A stretch of DNA of 64,000 nt from Alkalicella caledoniensis (GCF_014467015.1 NZ_CP058559.1:1798001-1862000); one strand, 5' to 3'. Shown: positions 17,711 to 27,123, counted from the stretch's first letter. Made by a program: numbers and translations. The notes: generated by a model not told the origin, from the sequence alone.

Positions 17711-20341
17711 CTATACAATTTTTTTTGCTTTTGTTTTTATTCTTTTTAAGCAATTTTCCACCGTCATACTAGCTTCATGGAATTTTTCATAAAATATAAC
17801 TATCAAATCACCCTTTTGGGCAATATCCATTGCTTTAGCTATGGCTTTTGTTTCGTCGTTTATTATTTCTACCTTTTCTCTTTTTACGCCACTTTCCATA
17901 AGTCCTTTACAGATAAGACTAGCAACCTCACTCATCTTCCTACCCCTAAGGTTTTCATCTTCTTTTACTATAAAATAGTTGCCATAAGGACTTGCCACTG
18001 TACCAAGTTCTTTAAGTTGGTCATCTAGCCTATCACCTGGTGCCCCTAAGACTAAAATTATATGGTTGCTATCCATCTCCTTAGCTAGATCAAGTACCTT
18101 TTTGTATCCTTCTTTGTTGTGTCCGTAGTCTAGTAAGACTGTTATGTCATTCCCTTGATAAATATTTGCTCTTCCTGGATTATGCTTATTACTATCAAAG
18201 GTCTGTAGTCCACTTATAATTTCTTTTTTTTCAATCCCCAATGAAATCATGGCACCTATGCTAGCCATGGCATTTTCAACATTATGAATAGCTTTTCCAT
18301 TTACTGTTATGGGCACCTTTGATGTAGATATGATTGGATATGGCTTTTCACCTTCTACCATGTAGATAATACTATCTTTCAAATAAATACCTACCCCTCC
18401 ACTAGCAAGGTGTTTCTTTAACACATTATTTTTATATGTCATAGAAAAGTAGATCACTTTTGCTTTAGGATTCTTATTAGCCATCTTAACTACATATGGA
18501 TCATCGGCGTTTAAAACTAAATATCCATTTTCCTTTACTGCTTCCACTACTAAGGATTTAATAAAAAATAAGTCATCTATACTTTCCAGTCCATCTTGTC
18601 CTAAGTGATCTTCCCCTAGGTTAGTAACTACTGCTACATCTGCTAAATCATATCCTAAGCCTCTCTTAACTATTCCGCCCCTTGCGGTCTCCAAAACAGC
18701 TATTTCTACGGTGGGGTCATCTAAAACTGCTTGGGCACTGATAGGACCTGTGTTATCACCTTCCATAACATTCACATCATTTATATAGATGCCATCTGTG
18801 GATGTAGAGCCCACCACAAGACCCTTTTGTTGAAGTATATGACTTATTAGTCTTGTGGTAGTAGTCTTGCCATTAGTTCCTGTTATTGATATTATCGGAA
18901 TTTGACTTATAGTTCCTTCTGGATATAGATAATCCACTATTTTTTCTCCAACTGGCCTTGGCTTACCATGACTAGGGAAAAGGTGCATGCGTATTCCTGG
19001 TGCAGCATTCACCTCGATTACTGCTCCGCCGGTTTTCGTAACAGGTTTAGATATGTCATCTGTTACTAGATCTATACCTGCTATATCAAGTCCCACTACC
19101 TTGGCTATTCGTTTTGCCATTATCACATTATCCTTATGTATCTCATCAGTTACATCCATTGCAATTCCACCGGTGCTAATGTTGGCATTTTCCCTTAAAA
19201 ATACTATTTGATCTTTATGAGGTATATAATTTATTGTCATATTTTGCCTCGCCAAAACCATAAAAATCACTGGGTCTACTTTTATCTTTGTCAGTGGTTG
19301 ATCGTGGTCATATCCCCTTAGGGGATTTTGATTTTCTAAATCTATTAGCTCTTTTATGGTATGTTCCCCATCTCCTACAACATGGGCGGGTATTCTATCG
19401 GCTACTGCTACCACTTCACCGTTTATTACAAGTATCCTGTAATGTTTTCCTGTAATATGTTTTTCTACGATTATATTTTTACTATAATTCTCTGCAAGCT
19501 TGAATGCACTGCGGATTTCAGTTTCCGTTTCTAAATTTAGGGTTACACCCTTCCCTTGATTTCCATCACAGGGTTTCACTACCACAGGTGTGCCGATTTC
19601 TTTAGCTATCTTCAATGCTTCTTCTTCGGTTTTAGCTATTTTTCCAAAGGGCACAGATATACCGCTTTTTTCAAGGACCTTTTTTGTTAATGTTTTATCA
19701 CATGCGATATCTACTCCTACACAACTTGTCTGGGATGTAATAGTAGCTTCAACTAATTTTAAATACACACCTAAACCAAGTTGTAAAATGCTACCTCCAC
19801 TATCAAATCTCTTGACAGGGATTTTTCTGTTCTTAGCTGCTTCGTATATGGCCATGGTACTGGGACCTAACTTAGATTGGTTATTAAAATTATGAAGTTT
19901 TTCTAATTCCTTTGGGAGGTTTATAGGATTTTTTTGTAAGATGCCCTTTACTAAGTTAATGGCTAAATCCGCCACTTTATCTCCTATTTCCTCCATGGGA
20001 CATTCAAATACACTAAAGTAGTGACTAGGTTCTTTTATAATCCTAGTCTTTCCGTATCTAACACTATAGCCTAGTAAAGTTAGAATTTCTAGAGCTACAT
20101 GTTCAATTATATGGCCAAAAAAGGTGCCTTCTTCAAGTCTGTTTCTAAATCCAAATTCTTCACTTACCCCACACTGATGTTTTGCTAAATTAGGCAGCAA
20201 AGACAAGAGTTCATCATTGAAATTATTGAACTCTTTGCTTTCCTTCTGTCCGTACTTCCCCAGATCTATTTCATAGTAGTAAATAGGTCTGTGACAATAT
20301 ATATTTTTTCCCTTAAAATAAGTTCTTTTAATTATATCCAC
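17711..20341 (-). CDS. cphA: Cyanophycin synthetase
   Basis: An 876-residue CphA, normal length. It polymerises Asp and Arg into cyanophycin using ATP. The N-terminal domain (1-170) precedes an ATP-grasp domain (about 210-470; VVKPCDGNQGKGV, GIDLVTDD, EVNAAPGIRMH) that adds one residue type, and a Mur-ligase-like domain with ITGTNGKTTTTRLI near residue 482 that adds the other. GTG start with AGGAGGTATATGTA. It lies 12 bases after the cyanophycinase gene, forming a two-gene operon. In Clostridia such genes have been linked to spore formation; that role here is inference from the neighbours. Confidence 0.96.
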   Translation of the reverse strand: MDIIKRTYFKGKNIYCHRPIYYYEIDLGKYGQKESKEFNNFNDELLSLLPNLAKHQCGVSEEFGFRNRLEEGTFFGHIIEHVALEILTLLGYSVRYGKTRIIKEPSHYFSVFECPMEEIGDKVADLAINLVKGILQKNPINLPKELEKLHNFNNQSKLGPSTMAIYEAAKNRKIPVKRFDSGGSILQLGLGVYLKLVEATITSQTSCVGVDIACDKTLTKKVLEKSGISVPFGKIAKTEEEALKIAKEIGTPVVVKPCDGNQGKGVTLNLETETEIRSAFKLAENYSKNIIVEKHITGKHYRILVINGEVVAVADRIPAHVVGDGEHTIKELIDLENQNPLRGYDHDQPLTKIKVDPVIFMVLARQNMTINYIPHKDQIVFLRENANISTGGIAMDVTDEIHKDNVIMAKRIAKVVGLDIAGIDLVTDDISKPVTKTGGAVIEVNAAPGIRMHLFPSHGKPRPVGEKIVDYLYPEGTISQIPIISITGTNGKTTTTRLISHILQQKGLVVGSTSTDGIYINDVNVMEGDNTGPISAQAVLDDPTVEIAVLETARGGIVKRGLGYDLADVAVVTNLGEDHLGQDGLESIDDLFFIKSLVVEAVKENGYLVLNADDPYVVKMANKNPKAKVIYFSMTYKNNVLKKHLASGGVGIYLKDSIIYMVEGEKPYPIISTSKVPITVNGKAIHNVENAMASIGAMISLGIEKKEIISGLQTFDSNKHNPGRANIYQGNDITVLLDYGHNKEGYKKVLDLAKEMDSNHIILVLGAPGDRLDDQLKELGTVASPYGNYFIVKEDENLRGRKMSEVASLICKGLMESGVKREKVEIINDETKAIAKAMDIAQKGDLIVIFYEKFHEASMTVENCLKRIKTKAKKIV

Positions 20342-20353
20342 TACATATACCTC

Positions 20354-21157
20354 CTAATTTAGCAGGGGTTTCCTCTCTTTTAAATCATAGCAATATCCGT
20401 GTGGCAATATATGAACTAACACATCTGTAATAGCCAGTGGTTGTTCAGGCTTTAGTTCAGACACATTTGTAAATCCTGAATCTCTCCCATCAACTATTGT
20501 GACAGTTTGAGATCCAATAACTTTTAGCTTTGCTTCCCTGTTTATAAGGACAGATGTATCTTCATCTATTCCTATACCTAAGATATATGGGTTTTGGGCA
20601 ACTGCTGCTAATAGCCTTCCTAACCTACCCCTTTGTGCAAAGTGTTGATCTACAACAGCTTCATTAAGTAAACCCATGCCTGGGGCCATATTCAGTATCC
20701 CCATTTGGGGAGTTGATTCTCCATTACCACCAATTATCATTGTAGAGCTCATGGCTGCTGCACCAGCACTAGTTCCTGCTATGACCACTCCCTCTTTGTA
20801 TACCTTTTGTAAAGAATGATCAACGGGGGTTCCACCAAGTAAACTTGTAATTCTAAGTTGATCACCACCAGTAAAAAAAATGCCAGTGGCATCTTCGATG
20901 CTTTTTTGAGCCTTTTGACTTAGTGCATCCTTTCTACAATCTATTTTTAGTACTTCGACTTCAGAAACACCTATATCTTTAAAAATTTCACTATATTGTT
21001 CTCCTACTTTGTCTGGTTGTTCAGTGGCTGTAGGCATGATGACAATTTTACCGTCTCTTCCCTTTGCGAGGTTTACAAATTCCTTAAGGATTAAGCAGTC
21101 ACCTGTTTTATCTTCAGCCCCTCCTATTATTAGGAGATTACCATCTACTTTCTCCAT
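20354..21157 (-). CDS. cphB: Cyanophycinase
   Basis: A 267-residue serine exopeptidase of family S51. It degrades cyanophycin to Asp-Arg dipeptides. The nucleophile motif is GTSAGAAAMSS with Ser near 131; TGGDQLRIT and the His motif in VVDQHFAQRGRLGRL complete the active-site signatures. ATG start with GGGAGTG. It is the first gene of the cphB-cphA pair. The 145-base upstream gap carries the nrdJ terminator but no promoter I can name confidently. Confidence 0.95.
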   Translation of the reverse strand: MEKVDGNLLIIGGAEDKTGDCLILKEFVNLAKGRDGKIVIMPTATEQPDKVGEQYSEIFKDIGVSEVEVLKIDCRKDALSQKAQKSIEDATGIFFTGGDQLRITSLLGGTPVDHSLQKVYKEGVVIAGTSAGAAAMSSTMIIGGNGESTPQMGILNMAPGMGLLNEAVVDQHFAQRGRLGRLLAAVAQNPYILGIGIDEDTSVLINREAKLKVIGSQTVTIVDGRDSGFTNVSELKPEQPLAITDVLVHILPHGYCYDLKERKPLLN

Positions 21158-21261
21158 GACACATCACTCCCTATTTTCTCTTAATTTTATTAGTAACCAT
21201 AAACATTGCTAAATATACATACCTAGCTTAATAGTTTGTTTTGTTAAATACTCCAGTAAAA

Positions 21262-21299
21262 ATTAAAGAACAGGCTCAAAAAAGCCTGTTCTTTAATTT
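21262..21299 (-). terminator. Terminator after nrdJ
   Basis: AAAGAACAGGCT / AGCCTGTTCTTT perfect hairpin directly after the nrdJ stop; it would work in both directions. Confidence 0.85.
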
Positions 21300-21302
21300 C
21301 CC

Positions 21303-23558
21303 CTATCCGCATTTGGAATATCCACAGTGAGTGCATATTACGCATCCACTTTCAAACCTTATTGTTTTTCCACACTCCGGGCAACCAATACCTGGTTTAT
21401 CTGTTTCTTCCCCTTTGTCTTTCGCCACTGAAGTCTCTTCTGTGGCCTTTTTATTTTGCAAAGTAAAATTACCTACTTTCTTTATAGCTTTGGCTATGGC
21501 ATCAGGGCATGAAGTCACGTTAATTCCTGGTCTTCTTATACAAGCAGGACATCTAATGCCTTTTAATTGCTCCATAATGGTTTGTTCCGAAATCCCAGAC
21601 CTTAAAGCCACAGATATCAGCCTACTGGTAGCTTCTGATTGAGAAGAACAACCGCCCTCCCTCCCGGTGTTGGTAAAGACTTCACAAATCCCATATTCAT
21701 CAGAGTTTACACTAATATATAAATTCCCACAGCCTATCTTTGCTTTTTCTGTAACACCCATGGTGACATCTGGCCTAGGGCGGGGTATGATTTTCTCTGC
21801 AAGTGCTTGTGGAAATGCTTCCATTTTAGCTGTGCTTTGTTTTTTTACATCACCTTTTGTTAGTACCTGGTTATCTCTACTTCCATCTCTATAAACAGTT
21901 ACCCCTTTACATTTAAGCTTATAGCTCAGCATAAATACTTCTTTAATATCTTCCCTTGTTGCTTCGTTGTGGAAGTTTACTGTTTTAGATACTGCATTAT
22001 CTGTATATTTTTGAAAAGCAGCTTGTATTTGAACGTGCCACTGAGGACTTATATCATGGGCTGTAACAAAGAGCTGCTGGATATCTATAGGTATACCTTT
22101 AATCCCTCTTACGGTACCTTTTTCTGCAATTTCCTCCATCAACCCTTCGCTATAAAAACCTCTGTTTTTGGCTAGCTCTTCAAATAAAGGGTGCACTTCT
22201 AATAATTCATCGTTATCCAATATATTCCTTTTATAACAAACAGCAAATAACGGTTCTATACCACTAGAAACACCTGCTATGATACTTATGGTGCCAGTTG
22301 GCGCTATTGTAGTTGTGGTTGCATTACGAAGACCCTTCATCCCCTTTCCTGGGTATACACTCATTTCAAAATTAGGGAAAGATCCTCGCTCTTGAGCTAA
22401 TTCTTCTGACGCCACCTTAGTTTCTTGCTGAATAAAACCCATTATTTCTTCCGCAAAGGTAACAGCTCCTTCACTGTTATATGGTATTCCTAACTTAATT
22501 AAACTGTCAGCAAATCCCATTACTCCCAGGCCTATTTTTCTGTTAGCTTGTACTATATCTGTGATTTGCTGTAGGGGGTACTGCCCCATGTCGATAACGT
22601 TATCTAAAAATCTAACTGATAGTTTTATTGCTGTCCTTAGATGCTTATAGTCTAGTTTCCCTTTATTAACAAAATTGGCAAGATTAATTGAACCTAGGTT
22701 ACAAGCTTCATAGGGCAAAAGTGGTTGTTCCCCACATGGGTTTGTGCTCTCTATTTCGCCTATCTTAGGTGTAGGATTAGTTTCATTCATTCGATCTAAA
22801 AATATTATTCCAGGTTCTCCACTTTTCCAAGAAGAGTCTATAAGTAGATCAAAAACTTCTTTGGCCATAAGTTGCTTAACTACTTCCCCATTTCTTGGGT
22901 TTATTAGTTCATAAGTCTCTCCTTTTTCAACTGCTTCCATAAATGCCTCTGTTATTCCTACAGATAAGTTAAAGTTTGTTAATTCTTTGTTGTCTTCTTT
23001 TATTTTAATAAATTCTAAGATATCAGGGTGATCTACCCTTAAAATACCCATGTTCGCTCCTCTTCTAGTCCCTCCCTGCTTAACAGCTTCTGTAGCAGCG
23101 TTAAACACCTTCATGAAAGATATAGGGCCACTAGCTACACCGCCTGTAGTTAGAACACGATCTCTTTGAGGACGCAGCCTTGAAAAGGAAAATCCTGTGC
23201 CACCACCACTTTTATGTATCAACGCAGCATGTTTGATTGTTTCAAAAATACTCTCCATGGAATCTTCAACTGGCAGTACAAAACATGCAGCTAGCTGTTG
23301 CAATTCATTTCCCGCATTCATCAATGTGGGTGAATTAGGTAAAAAATCTAGTTTAGTCATCAACTCATAAAAATCATTGGCTATTTTTTCTACCTCACTA
23401 TCTTCTTTACCATATCTTAACTCTGCTTCACTAATATTTTGGGCTACCCTTTTAAACATATCCTCTGGTTTTTCTGTGACCTTACCCTTGTCCTTTTTTA
23501 AGTATCTTCTTTCTAGTACAGTTAAAGCGTTGGCAGAAAGTTCAATTTTTTTATTCAT
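21303..23558 (-). CDS. nrdJ: Adenosylcobalamin-dependent ribonucleotide reductase (class II)
   Basis: A 751-residue enzyme that reduces ribonucleotides to deoxyribonucleotides using B12. Visible are LPNSPTLMNAG, the HKSGGGTGFSFS loop, the active-site NPCGEQPLLPYEACNLGS, and APTGTISIIAG. The C-terminus carries a CPECG...CTHCGYSKC zinc/redox tail. ATG start with GGGGGAACAAATA. It needs no oxygen or tyrosyl radical. A pair of NrdR-like boxes lies upstream, suggesting repression by NrdR. Confidence 0.97.
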   Translation of the reverse strand: MNKKIELSANALTVLERRYLKKDKGKVTEKPEDMFKRVAQNISEAELRYGKEDSEVEKIANDFYELMTKLDFLPNSPTLMNAGNELQQLAACFVLPVEDSMESIFETIKHAALIHKSGGGTGFSFSRLRPQRDRVLTTGGVASGPISFMKVFNAATEAVKQGGTRRGANMGILRVDHPDILEFIKIKEDNKELTNFNLSVGITEAFMEAVEKGETYELINPRNGEVVKQLMAKEVFDLLIDSSWKSGEPGIIFLDRMNETNPTPKIGEIESTNPCGEQPLLPYEACNLGSINLANFVNKGKLDYKHLRTAIKLSVRFLDNVIDMGQYPLQQITDIVQANRKIGLGVMGFADSLIKLGIPYNSEGAVTFAEEIMGFIQQETKVASEELAQERGSFPNFEMSVYPGKGMKGLRNATTTTIAPTGTISIIAGVSSGIEPLFAVCYKRNILDNDELLEVHPLFEELAKNRGFYSEGLMEEIAEKGTVRGIKGIPIDIQQLFVTAHDISPQWHVQIQAAFQKYTDNAVSKTVNFHNEATREDIKEVFMLSYKLKCKGVTVYRDGSRDNQVLTKGDVKKQSTAKMEAFPQALAEKIIPRPRPDVTMGVTEKAKIGCGNLYISVNSDEYGICEVFTNTGREGGCSSQSEATSRLISVALRSGISEQTIMEQLKGIRCPACIRRPGINVTSCPDAIAKAIKKVGNFTLQNKKATEETSVAKDKGEETDKPGIGCPECGKTIRFESGCVICTHCGYSKCG

Positions 23559-23573
23559 TATTTGTTCCCCCAG

Positions 23574-23619
23574 TACTAAATATAGTGTTACTGTAAATTA
23601 TAAACCACTATATCTAGTA
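23574..23619 (-). promoter_or_regulatory. Pair of NrdR-box-like operators before nrdJ
   Basis: Two imperfect palindromes, CACTATATTTAGTA-like (23574-23589, complement) and CCACTATATCTAGTA (23604-23619), start 30 bases apart, close to three helical turns. NrdR boxes have consensus ACACTATATATAGTGT and normally occur as such pairs upstream of ribonucleotide reductase genes. Confidence 0.65.
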
Positions 23620-23747
23620 TTTCAAGATGTTTTTTGTAATATTAATTAACAATTCCATCCTTACCAAACTATCATATAATGTATTAAGAAATATCGTAAC
23701 CCTTGCCGAAAGGTTAGCATTAGTGAGCTCGTGAAGGAGGTGTTTTT

Positions 23748-24311
23748 ATGGCAAAAATTATAGTTAGCCTAACTGATAGGAAGCTTTATGTATATCTAAG
23801 TAATTCCTTATATGGAGTTTACCCTGTAGCTATCGGTAAGGCAAGTACACCAACTCCCCTTGGAGAATTCAAAGTTATTGAAAAATCAATAAACCCTGGT
23901 GGCGCCTTAGGTACGAGGTGGATTGGTTTTACTAGAGAGCGACACGGTATTCATGGTAATAATAATCCTTCATCTATTGGAAGTGCAGCATCCTTAGGTT
24001 GTGTAAGGATGTACAACCACGATGTCGAAGCAATATATCCCCATATACCAATGGGTTCACCCATAATAGTAAAAGAATATTTTACAGACAATAATGGTGC
24101 TTCATATCATTCACCTACTAATAGCCCTAACAACCCCAACCATAGCAAATCCTACAATAGTGGAAATGAAAAAGTATATACTGTTATGTCTGGAGATAGC
24201 CTCTGGAAAATTAGTCAGCGATTTAGTGTCTCTTTAAACCAACTTAAATCCATAAACAACCTAACAAGTGATTTAATATATCCTGGGCAAACGTTAAATA
24301 TACCTAATTAA
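23748..24311 (+). CDS. L,D-transpeptidase (YkuD) with LysM domain
   Basis: A 187-residue protein. Residues 1-105 are a YkuD catalytic domain that forms or edits 3-3 cross-links in peptidoglycan: HGIHGNN and the active-site stretch SIGSAASLGCVRM with catalytic Cys. An Asn/Ser/Pro linker follows, then one LysM (about 140-187). There is no signal peptide, a feature of spore-type YkuD proteins. ATG with GAAGGAGGTG. It is one of few plus-strand genes here, divergent from nrdJ and sharing a terminator with the CAP gene. Confidence 0.92.
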   Translation: MAKIIVSLTDRKLYVYLSNSLYGVYPVAIGKASTPTPLGEFKVIEKSINPGGALGTRWIGFTRERHGIHGNNNPSSIGSAASLGCVRMYNHDVEAIYPHIPMGSPIIVKEYFTDNNGASYHSPTNSPNNPNHSKSYNSGNEKVYTVMSGDSLWKISQRFSVSLNQLKSINNLTSDLIYPGQTLNIPN

Positions 24312-24386
24312 AATACCTTAATGTTCGCCATCTCTACGGGCAATTCTATCACAATGCTTTTGTCTATTGTATACTTGCAATTCTAT

Positions 24387-24424
24387 AAAAATAAGGAGCC
24401 CGTTTATATGGCTCCTTATTTTTT
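24387..24424. terminator. Bidirectional terminator between ykuD-like and CAP genes
   Basis: AAAAATAAGGAGCC / GGCTCCTTATTTTT hairpin with a 9-base loop lies between two convergent genes and has T runs on both strands. Confidence 0.85.
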
Positions 24425-25316
24425 ATCTGCCCACAAACATTTGTGTGAACATTATTCCGTATGGTCCACCTTCTACAATCCCAATTCCTATGTGAGTAAA
24501 GGATGGGTTTAAGATGTTCGCCCTGTGACCTGGGGAGTTCATTAGATTAGTATGGGCTCTACTTACACTAGAAGCTCCAGCTAAGTTTTCTCCTGCAGTT
24601 CTGTAGGTAATACCAAAGCTCCTCATCATATCAAAAGGACTACCATAAACAGGTGAATTATGTGCAAAATAGTTGTTTTGAATCATATCTTGACTCTTCA
24701 ATCTTGCTACTCGTACTATATCTTGATCCATAGCAAGTGGTGATATTCCATTTCTTGCTCTTTCTTGGTTAATTAGACTTAGCATTTCTTGCTCCATCTG
24801 TTGTTGCCTAGTTGACGGTTGTGGCTGTGGTTGTGGCTGTGGTTGTGGTTGTGGCTGTGGTTGTGGTTGTGGTTGTGGCTGTGGCTGTGGCTGTGGTTGT
24901 GGCTGTGGCTGTGGCTGTGGTTGTGGTTGTGGTTGTGGTTTTTGTTCTTCCTCTACAGGAATAAGTACTCTTTGACCTGCAAAAATTATGTGTCCCCTTA
25001 TATTATTAGCTTCCATAATAGAACCTATTGTTAAACCAAATTCCCTTGCTAGTGTAAAAAGGGTATCCCCAGCTTTTACATTATAAGTCTTATACTTTTC
25101 TAGTTGGTGCTTACTTGTATTAAGAATTTCCCTCAACCTTTGGCTTGATACTTCACCACGTATAATGTCTTCAGATTGGATCCTAAAAACAACATTTTTG
25201 CTTGTACCTAACCTAATAACTTGGTCGGTATTTTGAAAAGATAGTGCATACCCACTTGTAGACATAATTACGAATAAGAAACACATTACTAAAGCTACTA
25301 CTTTAACTTTTCTGAT
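24423..25316 (-). CDS. Secreted LysM-(PQ)n-CAP (SCP/YkwD) protein, probable ATC start
   Basis: About 297 residues. With the proposed start the N-terminus is a good signal peptide (RKVKVVALVM...SGYALS). Order: LysM near 65-110, about twenty Pro-Gln repeats, then a CAP domain with HNSP, AGENLAG, SPGHRANILNP and HIGIGIV motifs, as in YkwD. The first ATG (25286) has no ribosome site and cuts off the charged n-region. AAGGGAGGG lies 6 bases before an in-frame ATC (25314-25316), which I take as the start. Likely wall- or spore-associated; CAP function in bacteria is poorly known. Confidence 0.85.
   Translation of the reverse strand: MRKVKVVALVMCFLFVIMSTSGYALSFQNTDQVIRLGTSKNVVFRIQSEDIIRGEVSSQRLREILNTSKHQLEKYKTYNVKAGDTLFTLAREFGLTIGSIMEANNIRGHIIFAGQRVLIPVEEEQKPQPQPQPQPQPQPQPQPQPQPQPQPQPQPQPQPQPQPQPQPSTRQQQMEQEMLSLINQERARNGISPLAMDQDIVRVARLKSQDMIQNNYFAHNSPVYGSPFDMMRSFGITYRTAGENLAGASSVSRAHTNLMNSPGHRANILNPSFTHIGIGIVEGGPYGIMFTQMFVGR
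24817..24936. repeat. 20-unit hexanucleotide tandem repeat
   Basis: Twenty consecutive copies of GGYTGT (plus strand), coding Pro-Gln repeats on the minus strand. Units differ only at the third base (C or T), so length change by slippage stays in frame. Confidence 0.95.
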
Positions 25317-25393
25317 AAATATCCCTCCCTTGTTTAGTTAACATAATTCTACATTTCGGGTGGTGTAATGTAAATGGTAATAATGGGTATATA

Positions 25394-25422
25394 CCAAAAA
25401 AGGTGTGGGAATCCACACCTTA
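25394..25422 (-). terminator. Terminator after the SPOCS-LysM gene
   Basis: AAGGTGTGG / CCACACCTT perfect hairpin with loop GAAT, ending in a T run on the minus strand. Confidence 0.8.
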
Positions 25423-27060
25423 TCCTTTTGGTTTTGGTAAGCAAGGAACTATTATTTTTTGCCCTGGGAAAATCAAATTTGGATCTTTAATTTGAGGATT
25501 AGCTGCTATAAGGTCATTTAAGCTTACACCATATTTTTTAGCTATCTTGAACAAACTATCACCTGGTTGAACCACATAGATAACAAATGTGGCTTCTGGT
25601 GGACAGAAATCATCATCTGGTACATTTACATCTGTAACCAGTTCTACTTGCTCAGTTTGGGTAACCTTAGCAAATAACTCAAGCACAGCTGTTTGTCTTC
25701 CAGTAAATCCATCCTCTGCCAAGTCTATATTGACATACTCTACTCTTGGGGTAACGTCTACATTCATACCTGGGCGGGCTCCAGGAATGTGAATAAAGTG
25801 GGTAAATGCTTCACCTTCTACTAATAATTCTTTTAAAACATTGGTGTTTTCATCTACATAAAAAACCTGTTTGTCTAACTCGCCTTTAATAATAACCTTA
25901 TCTTCAATGGCTTTAGCCTCTGTTATATTAACATTAGAAACAATATTTGCTATTTTTCTAGCTGGTGATGGGAAATGAATGTCAGCAGTTACACTTAACT
26001 GATCTGAATCTTCTCCCACAACATTTTCTACCTTGAATAACTCAGTGAAAACGTCGATTCCCTTGGCTCCAACTACAACTTCTATTTGAACTGATTCAGT
26101 AACTTTTACAAACAGCTCAATTACCGCAGTTTGCTTTGCCATTCTCCTATTGTTATTATCTATTACATGGTCGATAAACTCAACTCTGGGGTAAACTTGA
26201 ACATTCATACCAGGACGAGCGCCTGGTATGTCGATAAATTGTGTGAAACTATCGTCGACAGATTGTTCTTTTACTATGCCAGTTCCTTCTTCTACATAGT
26301 ATATTTGCTTGTGTAGTACTCCTTCAATAACTACCTTATCATCTATAACCCTCGGATTTATGTTTGTAAATGCACTATCAACTGTGGCAATTTTTTTAAC
26401 TGGATCTTCAAACTCAATATCGGATATTACCGATGTCTGAACTGTGCCTTCACCAATTACATTTTGCACCTTAACTAACTCTTTAAATACGTGAATTTTA
26501 GGACCAATAATGTCAGTAACTACTTCAACTTGAACAGTCTCAGTAACCTTTACAAATATTTCAAGTATGGCTGTTTGTTTAACCACTGTCCTAACTGGTG
26601 GCTTTGGTGGCTTTGGTTTGTGGTGGTGAGTACCTTCTACATCATCTTTTTCTTCTTCCTCACTTCTAAATTTCTTTCCTTGTTCAATCACTTCAAACCT
26701 AACGTCTTCTGGTCGTATCTTTACTTGGGCGTGATCACCAGGAGACGCACCATGGATATGAACAAATTCAGTAAATTTTTCTGGTGGAAGTGTTTCTTCA
26801 TATACAACACCATCTTCACCTACGTAGTAAACTTGTTTAACAATTTCACCTTCTATTATAACTTTGTCTTCAATTACCTGGGTTTTAATTTTGTCTTGAG
26901 GTATTGTTACATCTGGAGTTAAAAATCTTCTGACTGGCCTTGGCAAGGTAAATTCACGAATAACCTTAAACTGCTTTGTATCCTCACCTACAACAAAGTC
27001 TATCTTTAACAAATCCTTTAATACTTCTACCTTTGGTAGAAAACCACCTTTATGGGTCAT
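25420..27060 (-). CDS. SPOCS-domain (DUF3794) LysM protein, SipL-like
   Basis: A 546-residue protein. Three repeated SPOCS units (roughly 5-175, 185-325, 340-465), each with a VVGEDT-like start, PxPxRxI strands, 'IEDKVIIEGEL-KQVYYV' and 'H-PGA-PGM-V-V-PRVE' patterns, are followed by a LysM (about 497-540). Such proteins (SipL in Clostridioides) link SpoIVA to spore coat morphogenesis. ATG at 27060 preferred over 27081 because AAAGGAGG lies 8 bases before it. A sigma-E-like promoter is upstream. Two of the three SPOCS repeats are very alike. Confidence 0.88.
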   Translation of the reverse strand: MTHKGGFLPKVEVLKDLLKIDFVVGEDTKQFKVIREFTLPRPVRRFLTPDVTIPQDKIKTQVIEDKVIIEGEIVKQVYYVGEDGVVYEETLPPEKFTEFVHIHGASPGDHAQVKIRPEDVRFEVIEQGKKFRSEEEEKDDVEGTHHHKPKPPKPPVRTVVKQTAILEIFVKVTETVQVEVVTDIIGPKIHVFKELVKVQNVIGEGTVQTSVISDIEFEDPVKKIATVDSAFTNINPRVIDDKVVIEGVLHKQIYYVEEGTGIVKEQSVDDSFTQFIDIPGARPGMNVQVYPRVEFIDHVIDNNNRRMAKQTAVIELFVKVTESVQIEVVVGAKGIDVFTELFKVENVVGEDSDQLSVTADIHFPSPARKIANIVSNVNITEAKAIEDKVIIKGELDKQVFYVDENTNVLKELLVEGEAFTHFIHIPGARPGMNVDVTPRVEYVNIDLAEDGFTGRQTAVLELFAKVTQTEQVELVTDVNVPDDDFCPPEATFVIYVVQPGDSLFKIAKKYGVSLNDLIAANPQIKDPNLIFPGQKIIVPCLPKPKG

Positions 27061-27095
27061 TAGTAATTCCTCCTTTCCCATTTTACCTATACTAC

Positions 27096-27123
27096 AATAT
27101 ATGCGTTTGCCCGTTAAATATTT
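27096..27123 (-). promoter_or_regulatory. Sigma-E-like promoter of the SPOCS-LysM gene
   Basis: Minus strand AAATATT, 13 bases, CATATATT. The mother-cell sigma-E consensus is KMATATT-N13/15-CATACANT. Position (about 36 bases before the start) and the coat-type product fit. Confidence 0.5.

Noticed and set aside
24817-24936. CRISPR-like array
   Set aside because: Units are 6 bases without spacers; this is a coding repeat.
24819-25034. Plus-strand ORF of repeating Trp-Leu
   Set aside because: It is the antisense of the Pro-Gln hexamer repeat in the CAP gene and has no ribosome site.
26491-26922. 143-codon plus-strand ORF
   Set aside because: Antisense to the SPOCS gene; low-complexity Phe/Tyr-rich translation reflects the complement of a Lys/Glu/Val-rich gene.
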